Source: Streptomyces albidoflavus
Lineage (GTDB): Bacteria; Actinomycetota; Actinomycetes; Streptomycetales; Streptomycetaceae
Assembly: GCF_000719955.1 (NCBI RefSeq)
Contig: NZ_JOII01000002.1
Location: forward strand, 248,001 to 312,000
Direction: 5' to 3'
DNA: 64,000 bases
Part shown: positions 57,128-64,000 of the stretch, in pieces
Layout: each line of letters opens with the position of its first letter
How positions within the stretch are numbered: the stretch's first letter is position 1
Notes under the pieces: generated by a model
What the model saw: the letters and a program-made list of their open reading frames with translations, nothing else
Told to the model about the DNA's origin: nothing
The model's database searches: none
Program-made: the position numbers and the translations under genes

Positions 57128-57592
57128 GTGCACCGAACCAGAACCACCGCCGCGCTCCTGGCCACCGTGGCGGTGACCGCCCTCTCCGGCTGCGTCACCG
57201 TGGACCGGCCGACCGGGCCGGGCTCGCCCACCGGCCGCTCCCCCGCCACCGCCCCCACCTCCGCCGGGGAACACGCCGAGCCGCAGATCGAACGGTCCCC
57301 GGCCCGCGAGAGCCTGCGCCGTGTCGGGGAGGAACCCACCGGCAGGGCTACGCGTCCACCGCGCCCCCGGCCCACGAAGGCGGCTCCCCCGCCCCGGCCC
57401 GCGGCGCCCGCCCCTCCCCCTCCCGCGCGGCCGGACCCGGCTCCGGCACCCGCCGCCCCGCCCGCTCCCCGGGCCAAGCCGCCGGCGGCTCCCCCGGCGA
57501 ACCCCGGTGTCTGCGCCCTGGGACGCCAGTACGGCAAGTGGCCCCCGGGCAGCCCCCAGTCGCGGATCTGCGAGGACGCCTACGGGCGCTGA
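57128..57592 (+). CDS. Proline-rich lipoprotein
   Basis: A 154-residue lipoprotein precursor: signal peptide with lipobox LSGC at about 19-22 ('TTAALLATVAVTALSGCVTV'), then a long Pro/Ala-rich linker (about 70-125) and a C-terminal domain with a pair of cysteines ('GVCALGRQYGKWPPGS', 'PQSRICEDAYGR'). That end is seen in small Streptomyces surface proteins of unknown role. Two GTG starts are possible, 57119 and 57128; CAGAGT, -10-like, lies seven bases before the second. The lnt product (52450) is the type of enzyme that would finish maturation. It ends 13 bases from the convergent TPR gene. Confidence 0.7.
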   Translation: MHRTRTTAALLATVAVTALSGCVTVDRPTGPGSPTGRSPATAPTSAGEHAEPQIERSPARESLRRVGEEPTGRATRPPRPRPTKAAPPPRPAAPAPPPPARPDPAPAPAAPPAPRAKPPAAPPANPGVCALGRQYGKWPPGSPQSRICEDAYGR

Positions 57593-57605
57593 ACCGCCCC
57601 GACGC

Positions 57606-58151
57606 TCAGCCTCCGCCCGCCTCGCCCTCGGCCCGGGGGCGCCCCACGGACCCCGGGGTCCCTTGGGCCGGCCCGTCGGTGGCCGCCAGTTCGCGCTCCA
57701 GCCGTTCGATGCCGCCGAGCACCTGGTGCCCGTGCCCGTCGTCCGCCAGGGCGTCGACGTGGGCGCGGGCCTCGCGGAGGTGGTCGCGGGCGGTGTCGGG
57801 GCGGCCGAGCCTCGCGTAGTCGGCGGCGAGGTTGAGGTGGAGGGAGGGGTAGAAGCCGCGGACCGCGGGGGCGGTGTGCGCAGGGGCGGCGGAGCCGTCC
57901 GTGAGCCCGTCGGCGGCCTCCAGGGCCAGCAGGTCCCAGCGGAGTTCCTCGGCCGGGTCCTGCTGGGTGTCGGCCATGTAGTGGGCGAGGGTGCAGCGGT
58001 GGAGGGGGTCCGCGTGGGGGCCGATCTCCTCCCAGAGGGCGGCGAACCGCTGCTGGGCCTCTTCCCGGTCCCCCGCGTGCTGCAGCATGGCGATCTGCCC
58101 GATCCGGGTCATCACCGGATCGTCGGCCGCCCGGCCCCGCTGTTCCGCCAC
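57606..58151 (-). CDS. TPR-like hypothetical protein
   Basis: A 181-residue protein made of tetratricopeptide-like helical pairs: 'QIAMLQHAGDREEAQQRFAALW' in part (GDREEAQQRFAALWEEIG), 'RCTLAHYMADTQQDPAEEL', 'SLHLNLAADYARLGRPDTAR', 'HLREARAHVDALADDGHG'. TPR proteins carry protein-protein contacts; the partner is unknown. GTG at 58151 has GGAGGA three to eight bases upstream on the minus strand, much better than the longer open frame to 58277. The C-terminal 25 residues are low-complexity. Function cannot be stated. Confidence 0.75.
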   Translation of the reverse strand: MAEQRGRAADDPVMTRIGQIAMLQHAGDREEAQQRFAALWEEIGPHADPLHRCTLAHYMADTQQDPAEELRWDLLALEAADGLTDGSAAPAHTAPAVRGFYPSLHLNLAADYARLGRPDTARDHLREARAHVDALADDGHGHQVLGGIERLERELAATDGPAQGTPGSVGRPRAEGEAGGG

Positions 58152-58308
58152 CGTTCCTCCGTCGTCTCGTCCGACGGCCGCCCGGCACCCGGCGGCCGTC
58201 TCCGACGCTAGCCGCCGCCACCCGGATTCCCGGCGCGCCACCGGGCGGGCTCGTCCGCACAGCGGTGTCGGGCGCACCGCCCGGGTGGACGCGGCGGAGG
58301 AGGTCCGG

Positions 58309-58998
58309 CTACTTCAGCCCGAGATCCGGGATGCGCCAGTCGATCGGCTCGTGCCCCTGCTCGGCGACGGCCTTGTCGATCTGGGTGAAGGGCTGCGAGC
58401 CGAAGAACTTCTTCGCCGAGAGCGGGGAGGGGTGGGCGCCCTTGACCACGGCGTGCCGCTCGGCGTCGATCAGCGGCAGCTTCTTCTGGGCGTAGTTCCC
58501 CCAGAGGACGAAGACGGCCGGGTCGGGGCGGTCGGAGACGGCGCGGATCACCGCGTCGGTGAACTTCTCCCACCCCTTGCCCTTGTGGGAGTTGGCCTCC
58601 CCGGCGCGGACGGTGAGGACCGCGTTGAGCAGGAGGACGCCCTGGCGGGCCCAGGGCATCAGGTAGCCGTTGTCCGGGACGGGGTGGCCCAGCTCGGCGT
58701 GCATCTCCTTGTAGATGTTGCGCAGGGAGGGCGGGGTCTTCACGCCCGGACGCACCGAGAAGCACAGGCCGTGGCCCTGGCCCTCGCCGTGGTACGGGTC
58801 CTGGCCGAGGACGAGGACCTTCACCTGGTCGAACGGGGTGGCCTCCAGGGCGGCGAAGACCTGGTCGCGCGGCGGGTAGACGGGCCCGCGGGCGCGCTCC
58901 TCCTCCACGAACTCCATCAGCTGCGGGAAGTAGGGCTTCTGCGGTTCCTCGCCGAGGACCTCGCGCCAGGACTCGGGCAGCTGGGCGGTGTCGGTCAC
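58309..58998 (-). CDS. ung: Uracil-DNA glycosylase, family 1
   Basis: A 229-residue Ung. The water-activating loop 'VLVLGQDPYHGEGQGHGL' is at about 62-79, the minor-groove loop 'KTPPSLRNIYKEM' near 86, the beta-strand 'LLLNAVLTVRAGEANSH' near 122, and the Leu-intercalation loop 'GAHPSPLSAKKFFGS' near 187. All residues of the family are present. It removes uracil from DNA. GTG at 58998. Together with the Mug-type enzyme at 6133 this gives the chromosome two uracil-excision enzymes, the usual state in Streptomyces. The minus-strand gap to the next gene holds a terminator. Confidence 0.95.
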   Translation of the reverse strand: MTDTAQLPESWREVLGEEPQKPYFPQLMEFVEEERARGPVYPPRDQVFAALEATPFDQVKVLVLGQDPYHGEGQGHGLCFSVRPGVKTPPSLRNIYKEMHAELGHPVPDNGYLMPWARQGVLLLNAVLTVRAGEANSHKGKGWEKFTDAVIRAVSDRPDPAVFVLWGNYAQKKLPLIDAERHAVVKGAHPSPLSAKKFFGSQPFTQIDKAVAEQGHEPIDWRIPDLGLK

Positions 58999-59078
58999 GT
59001 GGACAACCCTCCGGTGGTGCGGTCACGTATCGCTGGAGAACCTACCGGCGCCCACCGACAGCCGTACCCGCCGCCCCG

Positions 59079-59105
59079 GCCCCTCCCCGGCGGACGGGGA
59101 GGGGC
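59079..59105 (-). terminator. Terminator after binding lipoprotein gene
   Basis: GCCCCTCCCC (59079-59088) pairs with GGGGAGGGGC (59096-59105), perfect 10 bp, ten bases after the minus-strand stop at 59115. Confidence 0.7.
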
Positions 59106-59114
59106 GGCCGGCCG

Positions 59115-60695
59115 CTACCGGCTCTGCTTGCGGCTCAGCTCCCACATCATCATGATCGCCGAGGGGTCGAGGGCCCGTTCGGCGCCGGCGATCTCCTCGC
59201 TGGCGGCGATGTACTGCTTGCCCTGCCACAGCGGCAGCAGCCGGGTGTCCTCCAGCATGATCGACTGGGCCTTCTCGAACTGCGCGGCGACCGCGCCCCG
59301 GTCGCTCTCCCGGCGCGACTGCGGCAGCAGGTCGTCGGTGATCTCCTTGGCGACGTACGGCGTGCTCAGCGCGTTGTTCTCACCGACGAACGGGGCGATG
59401 AAGTTGTCCGCGTCGGGGAAGTCGGGGAACCAGCCGCGCCCGAAGACGGGGTACTCGCCCTTGCGGTAGCCCGGCTCGAAGGTCTTCCACGGGCGGCCCT
59501 TGATCGTCACGTCGAAGAGGCCGGAGCCGTCGAGCTGCCGCTTCAGCTCCTGGAACTCCTTCTCGGTGGCCGAGCCGTACCGGTCGGTGGTGTACCAGAG
59601 CGTCAGCGGGACCGGCTCGTTGATCCCGGCCTCGGAGAGGATCTGCGCGGCCTTGTCCTCGTCCGGCTTGCCGAAGCGGTCGAAGTAGCTGGTGGCGTGG
59701 CCGGTGAGGCCCCGGGGGACCATCGAGTAGAGCGGCTCCACGGTGTCCCGGTAGACCTTGTGGGCTATCGCGCCGCGGTCCACCGTCTGGGCGACCGCCT
59801 TGCGGACGGCCGGGTTCTTGGCCCAGGGGTCCTTCGGGTTGAAGACGAGGTAGCGGATCTCGGTGCCGGCCGCCTCGACCAGCTGGATGCCCGCCTTGCG
59901 GTTCTCCCCGTTGAGGGCGACGACGTCCTCGGCGGCGAGGCCACGGAAGGTGACGTCGATCTCCTCCTTCTTCAGCGCCTCCACCATCGTGCCGGAGTCC
60001 TTGAAGTACTGGATGGAGACCGCGTTGTTGCCGACCTTCGCGGGACCCTTGTAGGTGGCGTTCTTCGCCAGGTCCGCGTGGCCCTCCGGCTTGTAGTCCT
60101 CCAGCGTGTACGGGCCGGAGCCGATCACCTCGTCGCCCTCGCGGAGCTTGTCGGCCGGGTAGCCCTTGGGGGAGACGATCGAGAAGGCGGGCGCGGAGAG
60201 CACGAACGGGAAGGTCGCGTCCGGCTTGTTCAGGTAGAACGTCACCGTCCGCTCGTCCTTCGCCTCGACCCGGTCGAGGCTGCCGAGCAGGCCGGCGGGG
60301 CCGCGCTTGTCGTTGATGGCGACGATGCGGTCCACCGAGTGCTTGACGGCGTCGGCGTTCAGCTCGGAGCCGTCGGAGAAGGTGAGGCCCTCGCGGAGGG
60401 TGCACTCGTACGCCTTGTTCCGGGTGTCGACGAAGCGGCAGCTCTCGGCGGCGTCCGGTTCCGGCTCGGTGGCGCCCGGCGGGAAGGCCACCAGGGTCTG
60501 GAAGATGTTCCGGTACAGCTCCCAGGAGCCGTCCCACGCGGCGGCCGGGTCAAGGGTGGTGGGGGCACTCATGGTGCCGACCACGATCTCCTGCTCCTCT
60601 TCCTTGCTGTCGGACGACACCAGGCCGCAACCCGCCAGCAGGGATGTGGACGCAACGGCCGCCACCACACGCAGACGTCGATTCCGGTTGAACAC
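59115..60695 (-). CDS. ABC-transporter peptide-type binding lipoprotein (family 5)
   Basis: A 526-residue extracytoplasmic substrate-binding protein of the oligopeptide/dipeptide class (SBP family 5). Lipobox LAGC at Cys23 ('STSLLAGCGLVSS'). Family blocks: 'TLDPAAAWDGSWELYRN', 'LREGLTFSDGSELNADAVK' near 98-116, 'GSGPYTLEDYKPEGHADL' near 185-202, and 'AVRKAVAQTVDRGAIAHK' near 293-310. It captures peptides or similar ligands at the membrane. No permease or ATPase genes lie beside it, so it is an orphan that must share a transporter or act as a receptor. A terminator lies on its downstream side. Confidence 0.88.
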   Translation of the reverse strand: MFNRNRRLRVVAAVASTSLLAGCGLVSSDSKEEEQEIVVGTMSAPTTLDPAAAWDGSWELYRNIFQTLVAFPPGATEPEPDAAESCRFVDTRNKAYECTLREGLTFSDGSELNADAVKHSVDRIVAINDKRGPAGLLGSLDRVEAKDERTVTFYLNKPDATFPFVLSAPAFSIVSPKGYPADKLREGDEVIGSGPYTLEDYKPEGHADLAKNATYKGPAKVGNNAVSIQYFKDSGTMVEALKKEEIDVTFRGLAAEDVVALNGENRKAGIQLVEAAGTEIRYLVFNPKDPWAKNPAVRKAVAQTVDRGAIAHKVYRDTVEPLYSMVPRGLTGHATSYFDRFGKPDEDKAAQILSEAGINEPVPLTLWYTTDRYGSATEKEFQELKRQLDGSGLFDVTIKGRPWKTFEPGYRKGEYPVFGRGWFPDFPDADNFIAPFVGENNALSTPYVAKEITDDLLPQSRRESDRGAVAAQFEKAQSIMLEDTRLLPLWQGKQYIAASEEIAGAERALDPSAIMMMWELSRKQSR

Positions 60696-60750
60696 GCGCT
60701 CGCTCCTCGATCGGCCATGCCAAGGGGGGGTTGGCGCACCTTACCGCAGC

Positions 60751-60784
60751 TCCCCGCCGGTCCAAGTGCCAGGACCGGCGGGGA
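60751..60784 (-). terminator. Terminator after FabG-type operon
   Basis: TCCCCGCCGGTCC (60751-60763) and GGACCGGCGGGGA (60772-60784) pair perfectly over 13 bp with an 8-base loop. It lies just downstream of the minus-strand reductase stop at 60821. Confidence 0.8.
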
Positions 60785-60820
60785 ACTTGATGCGTCAAAC
60801 GTCCCGTGCGCGGGGCTTCG

Positions 60821-61576
60821 TCAGCCGACGCCCGCATTCAGGAAGATGCCTCCGTCGACCACGAGTGTCTGCCCGGTGACCCAGGCGGACTGCTCGGAGG
60901 TGAGGAAGGCGGCGGCTCCGCCGATGTCCGAGGGAACCCCGAGCCGGCCCAGCGGGTAGGCGGCCGCGGCCTCCTCCTCGCGCCCCTCGTAGAGGGCCTG
61001 GGCGAACTTGGTCTTCACCACGGCCGGGGCGATGGAGTTGACCCGCACCTTGGGCGCGAACTCGTGGGCGAGCTGGAGGCCGAGGTTGACCATGGCGGCC
61101 TTGCTCATGCCGTACGCGCCGATGAAGGGGGAGGCCGAGACCCCGGCGACCGAGGCGATGTTGACGATGGCGCCGCCGTTCTCCGCCTGCCACGCCCTGA
61201 AGGTCTGCTGGGCGAAGCCGAGCGCCGAGATCACGTTGGTCTCGAAGACCTTCCGCGCCACGTTCAGGTCCAGCTCGGCGATGGGGCCGAAGACCGGGTT
61301 GGTGCCGGCGTTGTTGACCAGGAAGTCGACGCGGCCGAACGCCTCCATGGTCCGGGCCACCGCCTCGGCCTGGTGGTCGGTGTCGTGGGCCTTGCCCGCC
61401 ACCCCGATGACCCGGTCGGCGCCGAGCCGCTCCACGGCCTCCTTGAGGGTCTCCTCGGTACGGCCGGTGATGCAGACCCGGTCCCCGCGGGCGACCAGCG
61501 CCTCGGCGACGCCGTAGCCGATGCCCCGGCTGGCGCCGGTGATGAGTGCGACCTTGCCGCTGTCCTGCACAGTCAT
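60821..61576 (-). CDS. FabG-type short-chain reductase
   Basis: A 251-residue classical SDR: 'LITGASRGIGYGVAEALV' near 12-29, 'LVNNAGTNPVFGPI' near 89, catalytic 'NIASVAGVSASP' and 'GAYGMSKAAMVNLG' (Tyr-x3-Lys), 'SIAPAVVKTKFAQAL' and the end 'VTGQTLVVDGGIFLNAG'. Likely NAD(P)-dependent reduction of a 3-oxoacyl or similar carbonyl. It is the second gene of a pair with another FabG-like reductase (gap 32 bases), both ended by a terminator at 60751-60784. S. coelicolor carries a similar pair as I recall (SCO1345/SCO1346), which is consistent with housekeeping rather than pathway-specific use. Confidence 0.88.
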   Translation of the reverse strand: MTVQDSGKVALITGASRGIGYGVAEALVARGDRVCITGRTEETLKEAVERLGADRVIGVAGKAHDTDHQAEAVARTMEAFGRVDFLVNNAGTNPVFGPIAELDLNVARKVFETNVISALGFAQQTFRAWQAENGGAIVNIASVAGVSASPFIGAYGMSKAAMVNLGLQLAHEFAPKVRVNSIAPAVVKTKFAQALYEGREEEAAAAYPLGRLGVPSDIGGAAAFLTSEQSAWVTGQTLVVDGGIFLNAGVG

Positions 61577-61608
61577 GTTGGTGTCGTCCCTGTTCTCTGC
61601 GGCGGGGG

Positions 61609-62370
61609 TCAGTTGAGCGGGCCGCCGGCCACGTACAGGACCTGGCCGGAGACGAAGCCGGCCGCGTCGCCGGTGAAGAAGGCGATGGCGTTGGCGATGT
61701 CGTCGGGGGTGCCGACGCGCTGGACGGGGATCTGGGTGGCGGCGGCCGCCTGGAAGTCGTCGAAACCCATGCCGACGCGCTCGGCGGTGGCGGCGGTCAT
61801 GTCGGTGGCGATGAAGCCGGGGGCCACCGAGTTGGCGGTGACGCCGAACTTGCCCAGCTCCTTGGCGAGGGTCTTGGTCAGGCCCTGGAGACCGGCCTTG
61901 GCGGCGGCGTAGTTGACCTGGCCGCGGTTGCCGAGGGCGGAGGAGCTGGAGAGGTTGACGATCCGGCCGAACTTGGCGTCGACCATGTGCTTCTGCACGG
62001 CGCGGCTCATCAGGAAGGCGCCCCGCAGGTGCACGTTCATGACGGTGTCCCAGTCGGACGCGCTCATCTTGAAGAGGAGGTTGTCGCGGAGGACGCCGGC
62101 GTTGTTGACCAGGATGGTCGGCGCGCCCAGCTCGGCGGCGATGCGGTCGATCGCCGCCTGTACCTGGGCCTCGTCGGAGACGTCGCAGCCGACGGCGAGC
62201 GCGCGGCCCCCGGCGGCGGTGATCTGCTCGACGGTGTCCTTGCAGGCCGCCTCGTCGAGGTCGATCACGGCGACGGCACGGCCCTCGGCGGCCAGCCGCA
62301 CGGCGGTGGCGGCGCCGATCCCGCGGGCGGCCCCGGTGACGACGGCGACACGCTGCTCGGTGGTGGACAT
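61609..62370 (-). CDS. fabG: 3-oxoacyl-ACP reductase-type SDR (FabG)
   Basis: A 253-residue SDR close to FabG. NADPH loop 'VVTGAARGIGAATAVRLAAEG' in part (VTGAARGIGAATAV), 'LVNNAGVLRDNLLFKM' near 87-102, catalytic 'NLSSSSALGNRGQVNYAAAKAG' in part (Ser, Tyr-x3-Lys), 'SVAPGFIATDMTAA' near 185, and the end 'VSGQVLYVAGGPLN'. FabG reduces 3-oxoacyl-ACP in fatty-acid synthesis or in polyhydroxyalkanoate and polyketide pathways. First gene of a two-gene operon with the next reductase. A TetR-like palindrome (62453-62466) lies about 85 bases upstream and may control the operon. No KS, AT or ACP genes are near. Confidence 0.88.
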   Translation of the reverse strand: MSTTEQRVAVVTGAARGIGAATAVRLAAEGRAVAVIDLDEAACKDTVEQITAAGGRALAVGCDVSDEAQVQAAIDRIAAELGAPTILVNNAGVLRDNLLFKMSASDWDTVMNVHLRGAFLMSRAVQKHMVDAKFGRIVNLSSSSALGNRGQVNYAAAKAGLQGLTKTLAKELGKFGVTANSVAPGFIATDMTAATAERVGMGFDDFQAAAATQIPVQRVGTPDDIANAIAFFTGDAAGFVSGQVLYVAGGPLN

Positions 62371-62452
62371 GCTGGTTCTCCTCGTCCTGGAAATCCTGGA
62401 ACTCCTGCGAAGCCGTGGGTTGCGGCCCCGGGCGACGGCCGTCCCCCGCAGG

Positions 62453-62466
62453 TGAGCGACCGCTTA
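62453..62466. promoter_or_regulatory. Candidate operator upstream of FabG pair
   Basis: TGAGCG-AC-CGCTTA, an imperfect palindrome with matching T-AGCG arms, about 85 bases upstream of the fabG start on the minus strand. The form resembles TetR-type operators seen near lipid-metabolism genes. No regulator gene is adjacent. Confidence 0.4.
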
Positions 62467-62538
62467 GTACCTTCTCCCGTCGTGACGCTAGAAGCCCTGG
62501 CACCCGGTGTCAACGGCACACGGAGAGCCGGACGAGGA

Positions 62539-62925
62539 TCACAGCACCAGCTGGTGCAGCAGCCGGTCCGCCTCCGCCTCGGGGTCGTCGGTGAGGCCGG
62601 TGTGCACGGGCCCCGGCTGCACGACGGTGGAGCGCGGCGCGATGAGCCAGCGGAAGCGCCGCCCGGCGTCGTCGCCCGCCGCCTGGCCGGCCGCGTCGCC
62701 GCCCGCGCAGACCCGCTCGACGGCGGCCAGGGCGGCCCGTACGCCGGTGGTGTCGGCGGCGGGGTCGAGGGCGGCGAGCCGGGCCTCGTCGAGGTGGGTG
62801 CGGGCGGCGACCACGCCCCGGGCGCGGCAGTAGACGACCACCCCGGCGTTGATCAGCTCGCCGCGCTCGACGCGGGGGACGACGCGGAGCGTCGCGTACT
62901 CGAAGACGTCCAGGCCGTCGGTCAC
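62539..62925 (-). CDS. DUF3037-domain protein
   Basis: A 128-residue DUF3037 protein (the family has no settled activity). It begins 'MTDGLDVFEYATLRVVPRVERGE' in part (FEYATLRVVPRVERGE), continues 'LINAGVVVYCRARGVVAART', and has the later blocks 'RVCAGGDAAGQAAGDDAG' and 'RFRWLIAPRSTVVQPGPVH'. A GTG at 62925 overlaps the stop of the upstream HipA-like kinase gene by four bases, so the two are translationally coupled. This pairing is known to me as a common bacterial association of unknown function. No membrane span, no helix-turn-helix. Confidence 0.8.
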   Translation of the reverse strand: MTDGLDVFEYATLRVVPRVERGELINAGVVVYCRARGVVAARTHLDEARLAALDPAADTTGVRAALAAVERVCAGGDAAGQAAGDDAGRRFRWLIAPRSTVVQPGPVHTGLTDDPEAEADRLLHQLVL

Positions 62926-63758
62926 GGGCGGGGCTCCTCACCGGTGGCGGGGAGACGCCAGCCGTAGGGCGGTCCGGCCGGGGCGAGGCCGGAGGGGAGG
63001 GTGAGCCGGCCGAGGAGGCCCTCGGCGCGGGTCAGCAGGGTGTCGGCGTAGGCGCGGCGGACCTCGTCCGGGGTCGCGAAGCCGGGCTCGCCGTCGAGCC
63101 AGACCCCGGGGATGTCGGCGGTGACCTCGGCGAGCAGTTCCGGGGTGATCCGCGGGCGCAGCGCGGCGTCGGCGGCGGCGACCTCGGGGGCGGAGGTGAA
63201 GGGGGCCAGTACGTGGCCGCCGCCGTCGTAGGGGCGCAGCGCGGAGTTCCGGGCGGTGGGCCAGTTGTGGTGCCAGATCATCGTGGCGCCGTGGTCGACG
63301 AGCCAGAGGTCGCCGTGCCAGACCAGGAGGTTGGGGTTGCGCCAGGAGCGGTCGACGTTGCCCACCAGGGCGTCGAACCACAGGACGCGGGCCGCCTCGT
63401 CGGGCCGCACCGTGTAGGCGAGCGGGTCGTGGCCGAGGGCGCCGCTGAGGTAGGCCATGCCGAGGTTGAGGCCGCCGCTGGACTTGAGGAGGGCCTGCAC
63501 CTCCTCGTCGGGCTCGCCGAGGCCGAGGACGGGATCGAGTCGGACCGCCGCCAGTTCGGGGACGCGCAGGCCCAGAGCGCGGGCCAGCTGCCCGCAGACC
63601 ACCTCGGCGACCAGGGTCTTGCGGCCCTGCCCTGCGCCGCTGAACTTGAGGACGTAGGGGGCGCGGTGGCCGTCCCGTTCCGCCTCGACCAGACCGGGGA
63701 GGGACCCGCCCTCACGCAGCGGCGTGATGTAGCGGGTCGCGGAGACTTCGGTGAGCAT
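62922..63758 (-). CDS. HipA-like kinase paired with DUF3037
   Basis: A 278-residue protein of the HipA_2 'HipA-like kinase' group, much shorter than toxin HipA (about 440 residues). Likely parts: substrate or ATP contact 'GHRAPYVLKFSGAGQGRK' near 30 (Lys in VLKF), the catalytic segment 'LVGNVDRSWRNPNLLV' near 132 (Asp and Asn), and the metal segment 'LWLVDHGATMIWHHNW' near 149. No HipB-type helix-turn-helix protein is beside it; instead its stop overlaps the DUF3037 gene. It probably phosphorylates a protein or small molecule, but the target is unknown. It ends the window's last complete operon. Confidence 0.8.
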   Translation of the reverse strand: MLTEVSATRYITPLREGGSLPGLVEAERDGHRAPYVLKFSGAGQGRKTLVAEVVCGQLARALGLRVPELAAVRLDPVLGLGEPDEEVQALLKSSGGLNLGMAYLSGALGHDPLAYTVRPDEAARVLWFDALVGNVDRSWRNPNLLVWHGDLWLVDHGATMIWHHNWPTARNSALRPYDGGGHVLAPFTSAPEVAAADAALRPRITPELLAEVTADIPGVWLDGEPGFATPDEVRRAYADTLLTRAEGLLGRLTLPSGLAPAGPPYGWRLPATGEEPRP

Positions 63759-63909
63759 GCGCCCACACTACGTGCGGCCCGGGCGGCCTCAGCCGTCCCG
63801 TCGGACCGGGCGGCGCACCGCCGAATTCCCCCGCGCGGGCGCCCGGGTCCGGGACAATGGCCGCTCCGCCGGAGCCGGTCCGGCGGCCGGGCCGAGGCGA
63901 CGGAGCGTC

Positions 63910-64000
63910 ATGGATACGACGAGTGGATCGGGCGGCGGGGCGACGCGGCGGTGTTTCGTGGCCGCGGTCTCGGGGGCGGGGCTGGCCGGGGCGCTGGCTG
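63910..64000 (+). CDS. Start of an exported protein cut by the window edge
   Basis: Only 30 residues are visible. They form a signal-peptide-like start with a twin arginine: a polar Ser/Gly/Thr lead, 'TRRCFVAAVSGAGLAG' and a hydrophobic core, which fits Tat export. The ATG at 63910 has GGAG 5 bases upstream. A GACAAT -10-like string lies at about 63853-63858. Nothing can be said about the mature protein; Rieske iron-sulfur proteins often begin this way in Streptomyces, but that is only a guess. Confidence 0.6.
   Translation, partial: MDTTSGSGGGATRRCFVAAVSGAGLAGALA

Noticed and set aside
60821-62370. The two FabG genes as part of a polyketide or PHA cluster
   Set aside because: No ketosynthase, acyltransferase, carrier protein or PHA synthase genes in the surrounding 10 kb.
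62922-63758. Classical hipBA toxin-antitoxin locus
   Set aside because: The kinase is too short for HipA and no HipB-like helix-turn-helix gene is adjacent; the partner is DUF3037.
1-64000. Mobile elements, CRISPR arrays, rRNA operons and attachment sites
   Set aside because: No transposase or integrase motifs, no regularly spaced repeats, no tRNA-like ends and no composition shift that would suggest an island.

Overview
The window is a piece of a very GC-rich, high-GC Gram-positive chromosome, almost certainly Streptomyces or a close relative. The evidence is the G/C bias at third codon positions, frequent GTG starts, ROK, GntR, TetR, AraC and Lrp regulators side by side, Tat/Sec signal peptides, a divergent third EF-Tu, and actinobacterial families such as DUF4230, DUF885 and PIG-V-like glycosyltransferase. 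The order purB ... tuf3 ... lnt ... ung ... fabG recalls a core-chromosome block of S. coelicolor as I remember it (inference, not checked). I see no CRISPR array, transposase, integrase, tRNA or rRNA gene, and no polyketide or peptide synthase cluster. This reads as ordinary conserved chromosome rather than an island.

Layout, left to right. 0-7 kb: an acetyltransferase, a decayed 650-base gap, two translationally coupled CNNM/CorC-type transporters, a GDSL hydrolase, purB and a coupled Mug-type DNA glycosylase. 7-13.3 kb: small membrane and hypothetical proteins, a ROK regulator convergent with a GntR regulator, an alpha/beta hydrolase, another acetyltransferase and a Tat-exported PhoD phosphatase. 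13.3-20.4 kb: a membrane-ACT-GNAT fusion protein, a methionine gamma-lyase-like enzyme divergent from an Lrp regulator, a DUF885 metallopeptidase, a short-chain dehydrogenase, and a rhodanese divergent from a second Lrp regulator across two strong inverted repeats. 20.4-24.6 kb: the sbcD-sbcC nuclease operon.

24.7-34 kb: a TauE/SafE exporter divergent from an AraC regulator; an ECF sigma factor coupled to a small membrane protein and followed by a PIG-V-like mannosyltransferase; a DsbA-like protein, a YigZ protein, a CoA-binding protein, an XRE-cupin regulator, two left-handed beta-helix proteins, a DedA protein and a hotdog thioesterase. 34-46.4 kb: a Pro/Gln-rich membrane protein, an MFS exporter overlapping a spermidine-synthase-like gene tail to tail, an exported ParB-like nuclease, a LysR/LysE amino-acid export pair, an ArsR-MFS operon, tuf3, a TVP38 protein, a methyltransferase and a DUF4230 protein. 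46.4-64 kb: uppP, a VOC protein, an Orn/Lys/Arg decarboxylase, a zinc alcohol dehydrogenase, a SnoaL-like protein, lnt, a Gfo/Idh oxidoreductase coupled to a FAD monooxygenase and divergent from a TetR regulator with twin operators, a lipoprotein, a TPR protein, ung, an orphan peptide-type binding lipoprotein, two FabG-type reductases, a DUF3037-HipA-like kinase pair, and the start of an exported protein cut by the right edge.

The most interesting signals are the DUF3037/HipA-like kinase pair, the divergent EF-Tu with a possible leader ORF ending inside a hairpin, the TM-ACT-GNAT protein whose Shine-Dalgarno is paired in a hairpin, the Lrp-rhodanese divergent control region, and the ROK regulator lacking the family's zinc cysteines. 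All assignments come from reading the sequence without database searches.
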